DNA of 64,000 nt, taken from Desulfovibrio sp. JC010 (GTDB taxonomy: Bacteria > Desulfobacterota > Desulfovibrionia > Desulfovibrionales > Desulfovibrionaceae). Within the stretch, counting starts at the first letter, position 1. Each line of letters opens with the position of its first letter. A program made the position numbers and the translations under genes. The notes below the pieces were generated by a model, which worked only from the letters and a program-made list of their open reading frames with translations, was not told the origin of the DNA and searched no databases. The stretch is taken from contig NZ_VOIQ01000018.1 of the NCBI RefSeq assembly GCF_010470675.1, positions 1 to 64,000 of the forward strand, written 5' to 3'. This document shows positions 25,018 to 34,828 of the stretch, in pieces.

Positions 25018-25332
25018 CTACTTGGTATGGCTCTTTATCCATTCAAAAAAGTCTTCATTGCCCTGCTTTGCCTCAAGAGCCACAATGGCCGGGCAATCAT
25101 AGCTATGAATACTTTTTACCGTCTCAATCAACTTTTCAACCAGCTCAGGAGTGGTCTTGGCAATCAGCACAGCTTCAGCGGAACGTTCCAGCTTGCCTTC
25201 CCACCAGTACATGGACTCCATTTTCTCCAAGATATTCACACAGGCGGCCAAATGGCGCATGAGCAGCTCGCCGCCTATTTCACGTGCTTCTTCCACATCA
25301 CCTGCGGTAATGTAAACCAGCATTACGGACAT
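25018..25332 (-). CDS. cutA: Divalent-cation tolerance protein CutA
   Basis: CutA1 is a small trimeric PII-like protein linked with copper tolerance. I start at ATG 25332 (MSVMLVYITAGDVEEAREIG) because GGGAGGACA stands just before it; an upstream Met at 25353 lacks this. The family block LAACVNILEKMESMYWWEGKLE and KSIHSYDCPAIVALEA are intact. It lies about 20 bases after the small cytochrome gene and is probably co-transcribed. Confidence 0.92.
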   Translation of the reverse strand: MSVMLVYITAGDVEEAREIGGELLMRHLAACVNILEKMESMYWWEGKLERSAEAVLIAKTTPELVEKLIETVKSIHSYDCPAIVALEAKQGNEDFFEWIKSHTK

Positions 25333-25352
25333 ATTGTCCTCCCGACAAATCA

Positions 25353-25640
25353 TTATTTACATACAGGACTTTCACCGGGCTTGGCGTTTGCAAGGTAATT
25401 GCTGATACCGTCCAGCTCGTCGGCAGTTACGGTCATGCCCATTTCAGCCATGCGCTGGGTAGTTTTCTCCCATGCAGCAAGATCTTTTTTGCCTAAGCCC
25501 CGGCAGACACGCTTCAGGCTGTGACAGCCGGAACATTTAGCAAAAACAAGATCGGAACCGTCCACGGCGCCGGAAACAGAAAGACCGAGACCGGATACGG
25601 TAAAAATAACCGCAACTATCAGACTTAATACTATTTTCAT
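25353..25640 (-). CDS. Small secreted c-type cytochrome
   Basis: The start at 25640 has GGAGG 8 bases upstream; it gives a signal peptide (MKIVLSLIVAVIFTVSGLGLSVSG) and about 70 mature residues. One haem-binding CSGCH motif follows shortly after. A Met-rich segment (MAEMGMTVTADELDGISNYLA) may supply the sixth ligand, as in class I cytochromes c. Two further Cys (VCRGLG and PVCK) are unusual. The electron partner is unknown. Confidence 0.82.
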   Translation of the reverse strand: MKIVLSLIVAVIFTVSGLGLSVSGAVDGSDLVFAKCSGCHSLKRVCRGLGKKDLAAWEKTTQRMAEMGMTVTADELDGISNYLANAKPGESPVCK

Positions 25641-25754
25641 TTTCAGTTCCTCCATTCTGGATTTATATTAAATGATACATGATTTGACATGAACGGCAAC
25701 ATTTATCAGGCTGTTGAAAACCACATAAAGAAATGATAGCCCACAGCAGACATT

Positions 25755-26417
25755 ATGAAATTGAAAACCCCGGATAAAAAAACTCTGCAAAGAGCAACGG
25801 AAATTTATGACCGCTTGATCAAACGGTACCCCAACCCGGAACCGGAACTGGACTGGAGCAACGCATGGGAACTGATGGTTGCCACGGCTCTGGCCGCCCA
25901 GTGCACTGATGTGCGGGTCAACAAGGTTACCCCGGAGCTTTTTCGCAGATGGCCCGGTCCGGCGGAAATGAATGAAGCGGACCTTTCCGAAGTTGAAGAG
26001 GTCATCCGCTCCACCGGACTTTTCCGCAACAAGGCCAAAAACCTTAAAGGCGCGGCGGATTTGGTCATGAATGAATTCGGCGGTGAAATGCCCCGGACCA
26101 TGAAAGATATGATCAAGCTGCCCGGTGTAGCCCGCAAGACCGCCAACATTGTACTTTCCAACGCCATGGACGTACACGAAGGGGTGGCCGTGGATACCCA
26201 TGTGAAACGGCTTTCATTCAGGATGGGTCTGACCGAATCCACCAATCCCAATGTCATTGAAAAAGACCTGATGCCGCTTTTTAAACGCGAAAACTGGGGC
26301 GATGCCAACCATGTCCTTGTGCTCTACGGCCGGGAAATATGTTCGGCCCGCAGTCCCAAATGCAACATCTGTGAACTTAACGATATCTGTCCGCAAAACG
26401 GAATTGAGAAAAAATAA
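25755..26417 (+). CDS. nth: Endonuclease III
   Basis: Nth is a base-excision DNA glycosylase/AP lyase for oxidised pyrimidines. The helix-hairpin-helix [16 protein letters not shown] (with the catalytic Lys in RKTAN) and the Asp of [11 protein letters not shown] are present. The C-terminal [4Fe-4S] ligands are in [17 protein letters not shown]. The length of 220 residues is normal. Its stop overlaps the start of tgt (TAATG). Confidence 0.95.
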   Translation: MKLKTPDKKTLQRATEIYDRLIKRYPNPEPELDWSNAWELMVATALAAQCTDVRVNKVTPELFRRWPGPAEMNEADLSEVEEVIRSTGLFRNKAKNLKGAADLVMNEFGGEMPRTMKDMIKLPGVARKTANIVLSNAMDVHEGVAVDTHVKRLSFRMGLTESTNPNVIEKDLMPLFKRENWGDANHVLVLYGREICSARSPKCNICELNDICPQNGIEKK

Positions 26418-27553
26418 TGAGTGAAGAAAAAAAGAAACCCGGAACTTTTACCGTACATGCCACCGACGGCCATGCCCGCCGCGGAACCCTTATGACCGCC
26501 CATGGTGAAATCCAGACCCCGGTCTACATGCCTGTGGGAACACAGGGAGCGGTTAAAGCTGTTTCACCGCGTGACCTGAAAGAGATCAACTCCCAGATCA
26601 TCCTCGGCAACACCTACCACCTCTACCTGCGTCCCGGTGACGACCTCATTGCCCGCCGTGGCGGTCTGCACAAATTTGCCAACTGGGATAAGCCCATCCT
26701 CACCGACAGCGGTGGATTTCAGGTCTTCAGCCTTGAATCGATTCGTAAGATCACCGAGCAGGGCGTGGAATTCCGTTCCTACCTGGACGGCTCAAAACAT
26801 TTCTTTTCTCCGGAAAAAGTCATTTCCATCCAGAACAACATCGGTTCCGATATTATGATGGTACTAGATGAATGCGTGGGCTACGGACATGACCGCGATT
26901 ACACCGCCAAATCCCTTGAAATGACCACCCGCTGGGCCAAACGCTGTCGCGATGCCTATCCCGTAGGCTCCGGCGACCAGCTCATGTTCGGTATCGTGCA
27001 GGGCGGATTCCACAAGGACCTGCGTGAAGTATCACTTGAGCAGCTGCGCGAGATTCCCTTTGAAGGATTCGCCATCGGCGGCCTGAGTGTAGGTGAACCC
27101 ATCCCGGACATGTACGACATCCTGCAGCACATCGGTCCCAAACTGCCGGAAGAAAAGCCCCGCTACCTCATGGGCGTGGGCACTCCGCTGGATATCCTCG
27201 AAGGCATCGCCAACGGTGTAGATATGTTCGACTGCGTACTGCCCACACGAAACGCACGCAACGGCACCCTGTACACCAGCCTCGGCAAGGTCAATATCAA
27301 ACGCGCCCAGTACCGCGAAGATGACTCCCCGCTGGACCCCAACTGCGACTGCTACACCTGCCGCACCTTCAGCAAAGCCTACCTGCGCCACCTCTACGCG
27401 GCCAAGGAACTGCTTTCCTATCAGCTGAACTCAATCCACAACCTGCGCTTCTTCCTCAAACTCACCGAAGAAGCACGGGATGCCATTGAGAATGGTACAT
27501 TCGCCGATCTCAGGAAAAAGTACGAAGCTGTTTACGAATCCCCGGTTAAATAA
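26417..27553 (+). CDS. tgt: Queuine tRNA-ribosyltransferase
   Basis: Tgt inserts preQ1 in place of G34 in tRNAs for Asn, Asp, His and Tyr. The 378-residue product has the catalytic Asp in [23 protein letters not shown], the base-recognition GGLSVGEP, and [14 protein letters not shown] with the second active-site Asp. The zinc site [17 protein letters not shown] is present. It overlaps nth by one base and ydcF by one base. The tRNA-Asn genes in this window would be its substrates (GUU anticodon). Confidence 0.96.
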   Translation: MSEEKKKPGTFTVHATDGHARRGTLMTAHGEIQTPVYMPVGTQGAVKAVSPRDLKEINSQIILGNTYHLYLRPGDDLIARRGGLHKFANWDKPILTDSGGFQVFSLESIRKITEQGVEFRSYLDGSKHFFSPEKVISIQNNIGSDIMMVLDECVGYGHDRDYTAKSLEMTTRWAKRCRDAYPVGSGDQLMFGIVQGGFHKDLREVSLEQLREIPFEGFAIGGLSVGEPIPDMYDILQHIGPKLPEEKPRYLMGVGTPLDILEGIANGVDMFDCVLPTRNARNGTLYTSLGKVNIKRAQYREDDSPLDPNCDCYTCRTFSKAYLRHLYAAKELLSYQLNSIHNLRFFLKLTEEARDAIENGTFADLRKKYEAVYESPVK

Positions 27554-28197
27554 TGAAAATTATCAGACCGTTATTAACGCTGATTGGAGCACTGACCGTT
27601 GCCGGGATACTGGCGGCGGCAGTGCTTTTTTTCTATGCCCCCACCCTGCTCCATAAAGAGGACCAGCTTGAAAAGGCGGATGCCATCGTGGTGCTGGCGG
27701 GCAATTACTATCGGCCCATTTACGCTGCGGAATTATATAACAAAGGCTATGCCCCCAGATTACTGATCAGCAAACCTGTGGTGGCCCCGGAAAAAAAGGC
27801 AGTCAAGGAATTGGGCATCAGCTTCCCTTTCCAGTGGGAAATATTTGAACAAATTTTGCAAAAACAGGGTGTAAAGTCCGGTGATTACGTTTTTTTCGGC
27901 AATGCCAATGTCAGCACAATTGAAGAAGCGGAAGAACTCAAAAAAGCACTTCCGTCCGGTATAAAATCGCTGATTCTGGTGACCTCGCGCCTGCACACAC
28001 GCCGGGCCGGGACCATATTCCGGGAAACACTTCCGCCCGGCATAAAAATATGCGTAGTTTCAACACCATACAATCCCCCAAAAACAGAATGGTGGAAGAA
28101 TTACCGCATAGCTCCATATGTAATTCTGGAAGTGGCCAAGACCCTCTATTATGAACTGGGCGGCGGGTTCAGGAGTACGGAGCAGATTGAGAATTAA
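27553..28197 (+). CDS. YdcF/SanA-like membrane-anchored protein (DUF218)
   Basis: An N-terminal membrane helix (residues about 8-30) is followed by a DUF218 domain. This has ADAIVVLAGN near residue 40, RPIYAAELYNKGYAPRLLIS, a SxxT-like STIEEAEELKK, and SLILVTSRLHTRRAGTIF. These proteins, including SanA and ElyC, are linked to envelope or lipid-carrier maintenance; the reaction here is unknown. The ATG overlaps the tgt stop. Confidence 0.82.
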   Translation: MKIIRPLLTLIGALTVAGILAAAVLFFYAPTLLHKEDQLEKADAIVVLAGNYYRPIYAAELYNKGYAPRLLISKPVVAPEKKAVKELGISFPFQWEIFEQILQKQGVKSGDYVFFGNANVSTIEEAEELKKALPSGIKSLILVTSRLHTRRAGTIFRETLPPGIKICVVSTPYNPPKTEWWKNYRIAPYVILEVAKTLYYELGGGFRSTEQIEN

Positions 28198-28202
28198 AAA
28201 AT

Positions 28203-28370
28203 GAGCGCATGACCGTTGAAGCAATTTACCGTAAAATAAAGAAAAGCCCCGGTCGAGCAAAAGTCCTCGCAAGTACTGTTGTCACGATGAACAATGGCAG
28301 CCCTGCCCGATGCCGATGTCTTCCGCATCTATGGGAATCTACAACTCCGAAAGTCGAGTGATTAATTGGT
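28203..28370 (+). pseudogene. Remnant of an IS4-type transposase
   Basis: From 28209 a frame reads MTVEAIYRKIKKSPGRAKV and then LASTVVTMNNGSPAR, like the middle of IS4-family transposases of Desulfovibrio-like genomes ('GRAKILASV..'). It then shifts: in the next frame DADVFRIYGN follows, recalling their 'DEEVIRIYGKRW'. A stretch between the two appears deleted, and nothing of either end remains. No Shine-Dalgarno is seen. The match is from memory and rather short, so the call is tentative. Confidence 0.45.
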
Positions 28371-28395
28371 TTCTTCTGGAGTAGGAGAGATCAGT

Positions 28396-28701
28396 CTACT
28401 CGGCGCACTTGAACCAGCCGGTATTCCGGTCCAGGTCGATCTTGTAGTTGCAATCAAGGACTTCCTTGCATGAGATATAGGGCCAATGCCGCACAAGTTT
28501 CCCGGTGCAAAGGCCTTTGAACCGGCGTTCATCGCCGTATTTTTCCCAATTTGCCGAAGTGCAGTACTTGCTCCAGTTTCCACTCGGCATTCGCGTGCAG
28601 TCCAGCCAGTGCCATTCGGCTTTTTTTTGAGCGAGGCAGGGGGTAGCCAAGGCGACACTCAACAGCAAGGCAGCGGTTGTGATCAGAATCGACAGCTTCA
28701 T
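28396..28701 (-). CDS. Small secreted cysteine-rich protein
   Basis: No family is recognised. A clear signal peptide (MKLSILITTAALLLSVALATPCLA) is followed by about 76 residues with six Cys (in LDCTR, KYCTS, GLCTG, ISCKE, LDCNY and FKCAE) and five Trp, suggesting three disulfides. The gene stands alone between a transposase remnant and yihY. About 275 bases upstream to the yihY stop show no other gene. It could be acquired cargo. Confidence 0.65.
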   Translation of the reverse strand: MKLSILITTAALLLSVALATPCLAQKKAEWHWLDCTRMPSGNWSKYCTSANWEKYGDERRFKGLCTGKLVRHWPYISCKEVLDCNYKIDLDRNTGWFKCAE

Positions 28702-28977
28702 TGGTATCTCCCAAACTAGAGGTTTCGCATGGAAAGTGCATTTCGCAGTGAAGCACTATTTGAGTTGTCTGCGGCACGTGTTTTTTCTTCCGCAAGGATT
28801 ATACCGCTGTTCAACCTGTTGAGATTAAGAGTAAGCGCAAATATTTTGCCTTCTTCCAATCTTCACCATACCGATATCACGCCAGATCTTCAGAAACAAG
28901 GTGCTGTGGCAACAAAAATGACACCGTCAGTTAACGCTTCCAATACATCTTTATAAAAGACCTGATCCATTCTCTCC

Positions 28978-30369
28978 TCACAACTCAACACTATCTTCAG
29001 CTTGCACCGGATTAGCAGGCAGTCTCTTCAAAAACTTATCCATATTCTCCGCACACTGGTACAGGGAAACATCACATCCGCTTTCCCGGATAACCGTCTT
29101 GATGTCATCAATCATTTTGGAGACAAAAAGCATGCCCGGATTCTCCACCACCGTACTGGCTCCCTTGCCGGTACCGGAAAGAATTCCCATGACCTGCAGC
29201 ATGGTCACATGTTTCGGCGAAACAGCAAAAATATAAATTTCACTGCTCTCATCCGCCCCTTTGACCAGAATACCGCCCTCCACAAACTTATCCATCAGCG
29301 GAGAAATAAAACGTACCGGAACCCCGACCTCCCCGGCCAGTTCCTCAACATCGTACGGAGCTTCGGAACGCTCAAACCGCAGAGCCATCAGGCTTAGGGC
29401 CAGCAGGGAGAATTTCTGCATATCCTCCACCCCGGCATCGGGCATGAACCGTTGCTGGCGATAAAGCATCACATTCTGCACCGCATAACTTATCTCCGAA
29501 CCGAGCAGGACGATGACCCAGCTGGCATAAAGCCAGACCAAAAAGAGCGGCAACTGCGCAAAACTGCCGTAAATAGCATTATACTTGCTGACCCCGATCT
29601 GCCAGTTGATATAAGCCCACTGGGCCATCTGCCAGACTGTCCCGGCAACAACTCCCCCAGCCAGCGCACTGGTAATGCGCACCCGGGTGTTGGGCATGAA
29701 AGCATAGATGAAAGTGAACGCAAGCCAGATCAGCACCAGCGGAGCCAGACTGATCAGAAAACTCTCCAGCTCCGTAACTCCGTAAATATTTTCAAACTGC
29801 TGCAACACAGCCTGCTTCTTAATGGAAACACTGACACTGGTAGCAACAATCACCGCCACCGGGCAGATAAAAATAACCGAGAAAAAATCTGTGAATTTGC
29901 GCCAGAAGGTTCGGCCATGACGAACCTTCCAGATAATGTTGAAAGCCTTCTCAACCGTACCGACGGTGGAAAGAACGGTAAAAAGCAGGGTTGCCACCCC
30001 GATCCAGCCCAGAGTCTGCACATTGGTGTTATCCACATACTCAAGTATCTTACCGACCACTTCCTCCCTTCCGGCAGAGACCTTGAGCAGCATGTCGTGA
30101 ATATAGTTGGAATCCTGAAAGCCCATACCCTTCATCAAAGAAAAGGCAACCGCAAGAAACGGGACAATGGAAAGCATGGTGGTGAATGTAAGCGCAGAAG
30201 CACGGATGATGCACTGGTCCTTAAGGAATCCCACTGTCACCAGATAGCCGATACGGGCCATGGTGAGCAGAAACCTGAGCGGTCCTCTGTCGTGGGAAGA
30301 ACCCCAGTCCCAGATTTCATTTATAAAAAAGTCTGAAATCCGCTGTCCTACTTTTCCGCCGGTCATCAC
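28978..30369 (-). CDS. YihY/BrkB-family membrane protein with C-terminal extension
   Basis: The first 300 residues match the YihY/UPF0761 family (once called RNase BN) with six helices. They include IIRASALTFTTMLSIVPFLAV, TLLFTVLSTVGTVEKAFNIIWKVR, and YGSFAQLPLFLVWLYASWVIVLLG. A cytoplasmic extension of about 140 residues follows, with a winged-helix-like part (APYDVEELAGEVGVPVRFISPLMDKFVEGGIL). Transport or envelope role is unproven. It is followed 68 bases upstream by the AsmA gene on the same strand. Confidence 0.87.
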   Translation of the reverse strand: MMTGGKVGQRISDFFINEIWDWGSSHDRGPLRFLLTMARIGYLVTVGFLKDQCIIRASALTFTTMLSIVPFLAVAFSLMKGMGFQDSNYIHDMLLKVSAGREEVVGKILEYVDNTNVQTLGWIGVATLLFTVLSTVGTVEKAFNIIWKVRHGRTFWRKFTDFFSVIFICPVAVIVATSVSVSIKKQAVLQQFENIYGVTELESFLISLAPLVLIWLAFTFIYAFMPNTRVRITSALAGGVVAGTVWQMAQWAYINWQIGVSKYNAIYGSFAQLPLFLVWLYASWVIVLLGSEISYAVQNVMLYRQQRFMPDAGVEDMQKFSLLALSLMALRFERSEAPYDVEELAGEVGVPVRFISPLMDKFVEGGILVKGADESSEIYIFAVSPKHVTMLQVMGILSGTGKGASTVVENPGMLFVSKMIDDIKTVIRESGCDVSLYQCAENMDKFLKRLPANPVQAEDSVEL

Positions 30370-30437
30370 GTCCCCCTGAAGGATAATGGGATATTACAGG
30401 ATCAACAGCAAATAACTGTCCGATTTAGTGGACCATA

Positions 30438-33400
30438 TCAGAATATCAGCTTCCTGAAAAACATAAAAGACTGCTCCGGCAGACCGAGCACATCATTCAG
30501 GACATCGCCCCAACGCTCCAGCCCTTTCACTTCGACCTTGGGGTTGCTCAGCCTTCCGGTCACAGTCACGTTGACCCCGGTCATGGCATCAAGAAAAGCA
30601 TTGACCAGCTTAAGGTAAAGGTTGGGAAGCTTAATGATATCAGCATTTACCCGCAGGTTGATTGAATCATCCGGGAAACTGAACCCGCCTGAGGCTGTGG
30701 CGGTCAGGTAGTTGGTTTTGAGCAGATAGTCAGCGACCTGGAATCTCCCGTCCTTACCGTTAATCGCACCCTTCATAATTGAAAATCCGGTCGGACTGGG
30801 TGCTTTCTGCTCCTTGACGTCTTTTTCAGCAGTAGCGGCAAAAAGATAGGAGCCGTCAACAATCTTGAAGGCCAGTCCTCCGGTCAGGGTATCCACAAAA
30901 TCAATATTGGCAGTGGAACGGCCATTGATCTTCAGGGAGGCGTCGGTTTTACCCTTCACGTAATCACGGCCCACGTAATCCACAAAAAACAACCCGGCCT
31001 GAAATCCCCGGACCTCTATATCCGTACCAAGGGAAACCGTTCCGTTCTTAAGCCCCAGATCAAGTTTTCCGGCCAGATTGCCTTCATGAAAATTCGCTTT
31101 CATATTGTGGATATCGATGACAGCATCCTGCATATCCACATCCGCGCTGACCTTGCTGGCCCCGAAATCAAAAATACGAAAATAATTACACTCCACCTTT
31201 CCGGTGGCATTTATCGCGCCGATCAATTCATCCGGGAACTGCCATTCCGGCAGCTTGAATTTCTGAACCTTATCCAATTCGCCTTCTTTGCCGGAACTGC
31301 TCTCATCGCTGTCCTTGCTGAGCTTTTGCATGCTCGGCGGGAGAAAGTGGTCCACGTCCACATTATCAGCCTTGATGACGAAGTTCAGGAACGGATTTTT
31401 AAAATCCGAAACCTGAAAAGTGGCCTCTGCCGCGGCATTATCAAGGCTGCATTTGTTCACCCGAAGAGTCAGGTTCTCACCATTGAGCTGGAAGGAACTG
31501 TCCAGCTCAACCGTATCAAAGGCATCAGGATCATTGGTTTCAGGTTTTTCCACCCCGAAGAGTTCAAAAAAACCGGAACACCCGGTTTTGGGCAGCTTGA
31601 GCTCGCCTTTTGCGGTAGCTGTTTCAGTGCCCAGCCGTAGAGCATAGATGTTGCCGTGCAGATTTATATCGCCGCTTTTTAAAGCAAAATTATCCAGCAT
31701 CAACTTGCCGGACTTCACTGCCCCGCCACCTGCAACGCTCAAGGAAACTTCTTTTTTAATGACCGGAACACCTTTGCCGCCGATGGAAAAATCAAACTTC
31801 GCATCCTTGATCTCAACATTTGCCGGATCATTTCTGCTGCACAGCAACCCGCCGTTGAAAGCTCCCTTAAAGGCTCCGTCCGGTTCAAGAAAAGAGCCGG
31901 AAAACTGCAGGTCGATTTTGCGGCCCACCAGATTTTGCGCAACATTCGCGCCCAAAGGAGAAAACTTCAAAGCAAGACCGACCAGCTCCGCACGCAGCTT
32001 CTGTAATTCAGCAGGCAGCCCCTTGAACTTCAGGTCCGCCACTACGCCTTTACCTTCAAGGCTGGAATCAAGCCTGAGATTACGGACCAGATCTCCCGGG
32101 GTACGTCCGTTTGAAGTCAGCCCGGCAAGATTGAAAGCGGCCTTCCCGGCATGAAATTTCAAACCCTTTACATCGAGAGGCAGCCGGGCCAGCGAAAAAG
32201 GAGAAATCTTGCCCCGGCTATTCAGGTATACGACTCCTGATTCGCGTTTTTCATCAAAGGCCAGATCTGCGGAAAGAATAAAATCCCCATCCAGATACGA
32301 CCCCTTGCCGATACTGAGGTCCACGATTTTCGGTCCCGGTGAAACAGCAAGGGCCACATCATCAAGCTTTATGCCGTCATAGGAAAAATGATCCACGGCC
32401 AGCTTGCCGTTGCAGGGGATTTTGCGCACCAGATCAGCAATGACCATATGTCGCAGAGGGTTTTCCTGCGGTTTGCTTTCGCTTGCAGCAGTACCGTTTC
32501 CATTGATCTGCTTTTCAAGATCATAGAGCTTCTCGTAGGGATCAAAGATGACAGAATCCGCCCGCACGTCAAATTCCAACCACGGGCTGCGGTAATCTTT
32601 GAGCGAAAAATCACCTTTGATTACGGTTTTATCAACCGCCAGAACCATGTTGGAAAGTTCAGTCTTTTCAAGGGTGGAATGGAAATCCATCGCAAAGGAA
32701 GCCTGATTCAGGATATCCTTGTACTCTTCCGGAATAGGAATGGGGGTGAATCTGGAAAAAACTTTTTTGGGATCAAACTTCGTTGATTTCAACCTGCCCC
32801 TGAAATCCGGGTCATGATAAATATCAGTACAATTGGCCGCGCCGGACAAACGGATTCCCGCCCCCTGAAGAACCAATCCCTTTACATCCACCCGTCCCTC
32901 AACGAGGTTGAAATCAAGTGAAGCTATGCCTTCCACGGTTTCCCCGGCACCAAGCAGTTCATCACTTTCAAGTTTAAGTGCGAGGGAAGTCTCGGAAAGT
33001 GAAAACCGTTTTTCCTGCACGGAAAAATCAATCAGCCCCTTAAGGTCCGTTTTAGCCTTGATGTTGAACAGCTCGGCATCGAGCACGGCACTGAGATCAA
33101 AGGCCAGCGGAGTATCCTTGCGCAACAGCCCGGTACGAATATTAACCCCGGAAACCTTGAAGGAATTACCGCTGCCCCGATCATTGTAGGCACAGGTGGC
33201 ATTGAGAACACTGACCCCGCGCACGCTGAAGCAATCGAAATACCGACTCCCGTCATTTTCGGCCCCGGCCTCGTCAGCAGCATTGAGCAGAGGCAGATTA
33301 AGCGAACCGTCCTTGCGTCGGTCCACATGCAGTGAAGGGGAATCCACAATAATGGTATCCACTTCCAACTCGCCGCTTAAAAGAGGCAGGAGCCGGACCT

Positions 33401-33692
33401 TGAAATCAATATCATGCACGGTCAGCTGATGGGGATAAGACTCTCCCTGCGGAGCGGAAACAGTAACCGGGCCGGTATCCACGCCCAGCCAGGGGTAAAA
33501 AATCAGCTTGAAATTTTCATGAAAATGAACTTCCCGGTCCAGCTTGGCACTGAGAAATTTCTCCAGTTCAAGACGCGGCTCATCTGATTCCAGATAATAC
33601 ACTCCCCCAACAACCGCCGCCAGAATGCAGAGATCGAAAAGGATAAACAGAATCCAGAAAAGTTTTTTTACCCGCAGAAGCACTGAGAACAC
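30438..33692 (-). CDS. AsmA-family protein
   Basis: A 1084-residue envelope protein with an N-terminal membrane helix (FWILFILFDLCILAAVVGGVYYL) and the AsmA opening LEKFLSAKLDREVHF..LIFYPWLGVDTGPVTV. Long repetitive beta-strand periplasmic sequence follows, and the C-terminal AsmA_2 domain ends in NVTVTGRLSNPKVEVKGL. AsmA/TamB-like proteins form periplasmic lipid bridges to the outer membrane. It probably shares a transcript with yihY. Confidence 0.88.
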   Translation of the reverse strand: MFSVLLRVKKLFWILFILFDLCILAAVVGGVYYLESDEPRLELEKFLSAKLDREVHFHENFKLIFYPWLGVDTGPVTVSAPQGESYPHQLTVHDIDFKVRLLPLLSGELEVDTIIVDSPSLHVDRRKDGSLNLPLLNAADEAGAENDGSRYFDCFSVRGVSVLNATCAYNDRGSGNSFKVSGVNIRTGLLRKDTPLAFDLSAVLDAELFNIKAKTDLKGLIDFSVQEKRFSLSETSLALKLESDELLGAGETVEGIASLDFNLVEGRVDVKGLVLQGAGIRLSGAANCTDIYHDPDFRGRLKSTKFDPKKVFSRFTPIPIPEEYKDILNQASFAMDFHSTLEKTELSNMVLAVDKTVIKGDFSLKDYRSPWLEFDVRADSVIFDPYEKLYDLEKQINGNGTAASESKPQENPLRHMVIADLVRKIPCNGKLAVDHFSYDGIKLDDVALAVSPGPKIVDLSIGKGSYLDGDFILSADLAFDEKRESGVVYLNSRGKISPFSLARLPLDVKGLKFHAGKAAFNLAGLTSNGRTPGDLVRNLRLDSSLEGKGVVADLKFKGLPAELQKLRAELVGLALKFSPLGANVAQNLVGRKIDLQFSGSFLEPDGAFKGAFNGGLLCSRNDPANVEIKDAKFDFSIGGKGVPVIKKEVSLSVAGGGAVKSGKLMLDNFALKSGDINLHGNIYALRLGTETATAKGELKLPKTGCSGFFELFGVEKPETNDPDAFDTVELDSSFQLNGENLTLRVNKCSLDNAAAEATFQVSDFKNPFLNFVIKADNVDVDHFLPPSMQKLSKDSDESSSGKEGELDKVQKFKLPEWQFPDELIGAINATGKVECNYFRIFDFGASKVSADVDMQDAVIDIHNMKANFHEGNLAGKLDLGLKNGTVSLGTDIEVRGFQAGLFFVDYVGRDYVKGKTDASLKINGRSTANIDFVDTLTGGLAFKIVDGSYLFAATAEKDVKEQKAPSPTGFSIMKGAINGKDGRFQVADYLLKTNYLTATASGGFSFPDDSINLRVNADIIKLPNLYLKLVNAFLDAMTGVNVTVTGRLSNPKVEVKGLERWGDVLNDVLGLPEQSFMFFRKLIF

Positions 33693-33781
33693 CTGTGTTG
33701 AACATTTGCCGCCAATCTATAATCTATACGGCATAAGACTGAAAAAAGTAAGGGAACAGCCGGGCTATTTCTCCTGACAAA

Positions 33782-34633
33782 TTATTTTTCCTGACAAAAA
33801 AGAGACGTTTTAACCGGATGCCCGGTAACATCGGCCACCACCGGACATTTCACCTTGAAAGCATAATAAACATCAGGTTTTACGCCCCAGAGAGATTCGA
33901 AATTACCCTGCCCCTTACTGAGTATCACCGGGGATTTATCCAGCCGGGTGCGGAATTCCGGGCTGCAGCGATTGAGCACGGTACCGGGAGTATCAACCCC
34001 GGAAGTAACCACCTCGCAAAGATCGGTCATACCCACAACTCTGGCATCTACCATGGTGGCATCATTAAGGATATTTTTTCCGCGCACGGCATAAGTCACA
34101 TTAATGCCTTCATCGCGCAGCAATCCGGTTAAAATTGTATCCAGCCCAATCTCCCCGGCATTATCTCCGAGAACAAGCAGGGACTTATGGCTGCGCACAT
34201 TATCAAGAAATTTCGCAAAAGCTTCACGGTCCAGTCCATGCTCCAGATTCTCCAGCTCATCCTCCCAGTCATATTCGCCCATTACCGCACAATCCATATA
34301 GTTGCCGATGATGGACAGCCCCATGGCTGCCAGCAGAGGGTCCGCACTGCCTAAAACCTTGGCTTTCATCTCAGGCAATAATTCCAGAACCCGCGCATTG
34401 GCTTCTTCCTTCTGGGCCTTAAAAATATCAACATCACCCACATATTCGGCTGTTTCGCGAAAAAGCCTTCCCGCAAGGGATGGCGGAGATTCGTTCAGGT
34501 CAGCATCAGCAAACCCGGCAGCCCAGTGCTTAACAACTTTTTCATGTATATCTTCCCGTCCGGGGCAGGTCTCCCTGATCCCGGCTATGGCCATCTTCAA
34601 AAAACATGGCAGACAATCCAGATGAGTTCTCAT
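33782..34633 (-). CDS. DUF89/ARMT1-like protein
   Basis: I choose ATG 34633 (MRTHLDCLPCFLKMAIAGIRE) because GGGGAAGG precedes it and the N-terminal DCLPC motif is where the family begins. A longer frame reaches 34741. The core shows LLVLGDNAGEIGLDTIL, YAVRGKNILNDATMVDA, and SKGQGNFESLW, all DUF89 hallmarks: the metal-binding Asp/Asn and a Cys-rich N-terminus typical of archaeal and anaerobe members. Related proteins are metal-dependent phosphatases acting on damaged sugar phosphates. It diverges from the sigma-54-driven operon. Confidence 0.85.
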   Translation of the reverse strand: MRTHLDCLPCFLKMAIAGIRETCPGREDIHEKVVKHWAAGFADADLNESPPSLAGRLFRETAEYVGDVDIFKAQKEEANARVLELLPEMKAKVLGSADPLLAAMGLSIIGNYMDCAVMGEYDWEDELENLEHGLDREAFAKFLDNVRSHKSLLVLGDNAGEIGLDTILTGLLRDEGINVTYAVRGKNILNDATMVDARVVGMTDLCEVVTSGVDTPGTVLNRCSPEFRTRLDKSPVILSKGQGNFESLWGVKPDVYYAFKVKCPVVADVTGHPVKTSLFCQEK

Positions 34634-34773
34634 GACACAACCTTCCCCTGCCCACAAAAGCAGGGCTAATTTTGATCCTATTTTCTTGAAATGTGGGCGA
34701 AATATAAGCCCGAAACAAATCCCAAAACATTCCTGCCGCATGACAACACATTGAATTTAAAGCACTTACAAGC

Positions 34774-34790
34774 AAGGCACGGCAGTTGCT
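34774..34790 (+). promoter_or_regulatory. Sigma-54 (-24/-12) promoter of the Orp-like operon
   Basis: The stretch AAGGCACGGCAGTTGCT has GG at 34776-34777 and GC at 34788-34789 with exactly ten bases between them. It fits the RpoN consensus TGGCACG-N4-TTGC at all but the first base. It would start transcription near 34801, about 28 bases before the small gene at 34829. Known orp operons of Desulfovibrio are sigma-54 dependent, which agrees. Confidence 0.82.
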
Positions 34791-34828
34791 AATCTCAAAA
34801 TGACAATAACTTAAACAGAGGAGCAACA

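Noticed and set aside
28729-28956. 75-residue plus-strand frame upstream of the Cys-rich gene
   Set aside because: No ribosome-binding site or recognisable motif, and it covers the probable promoter of the gene at 28396-28701.
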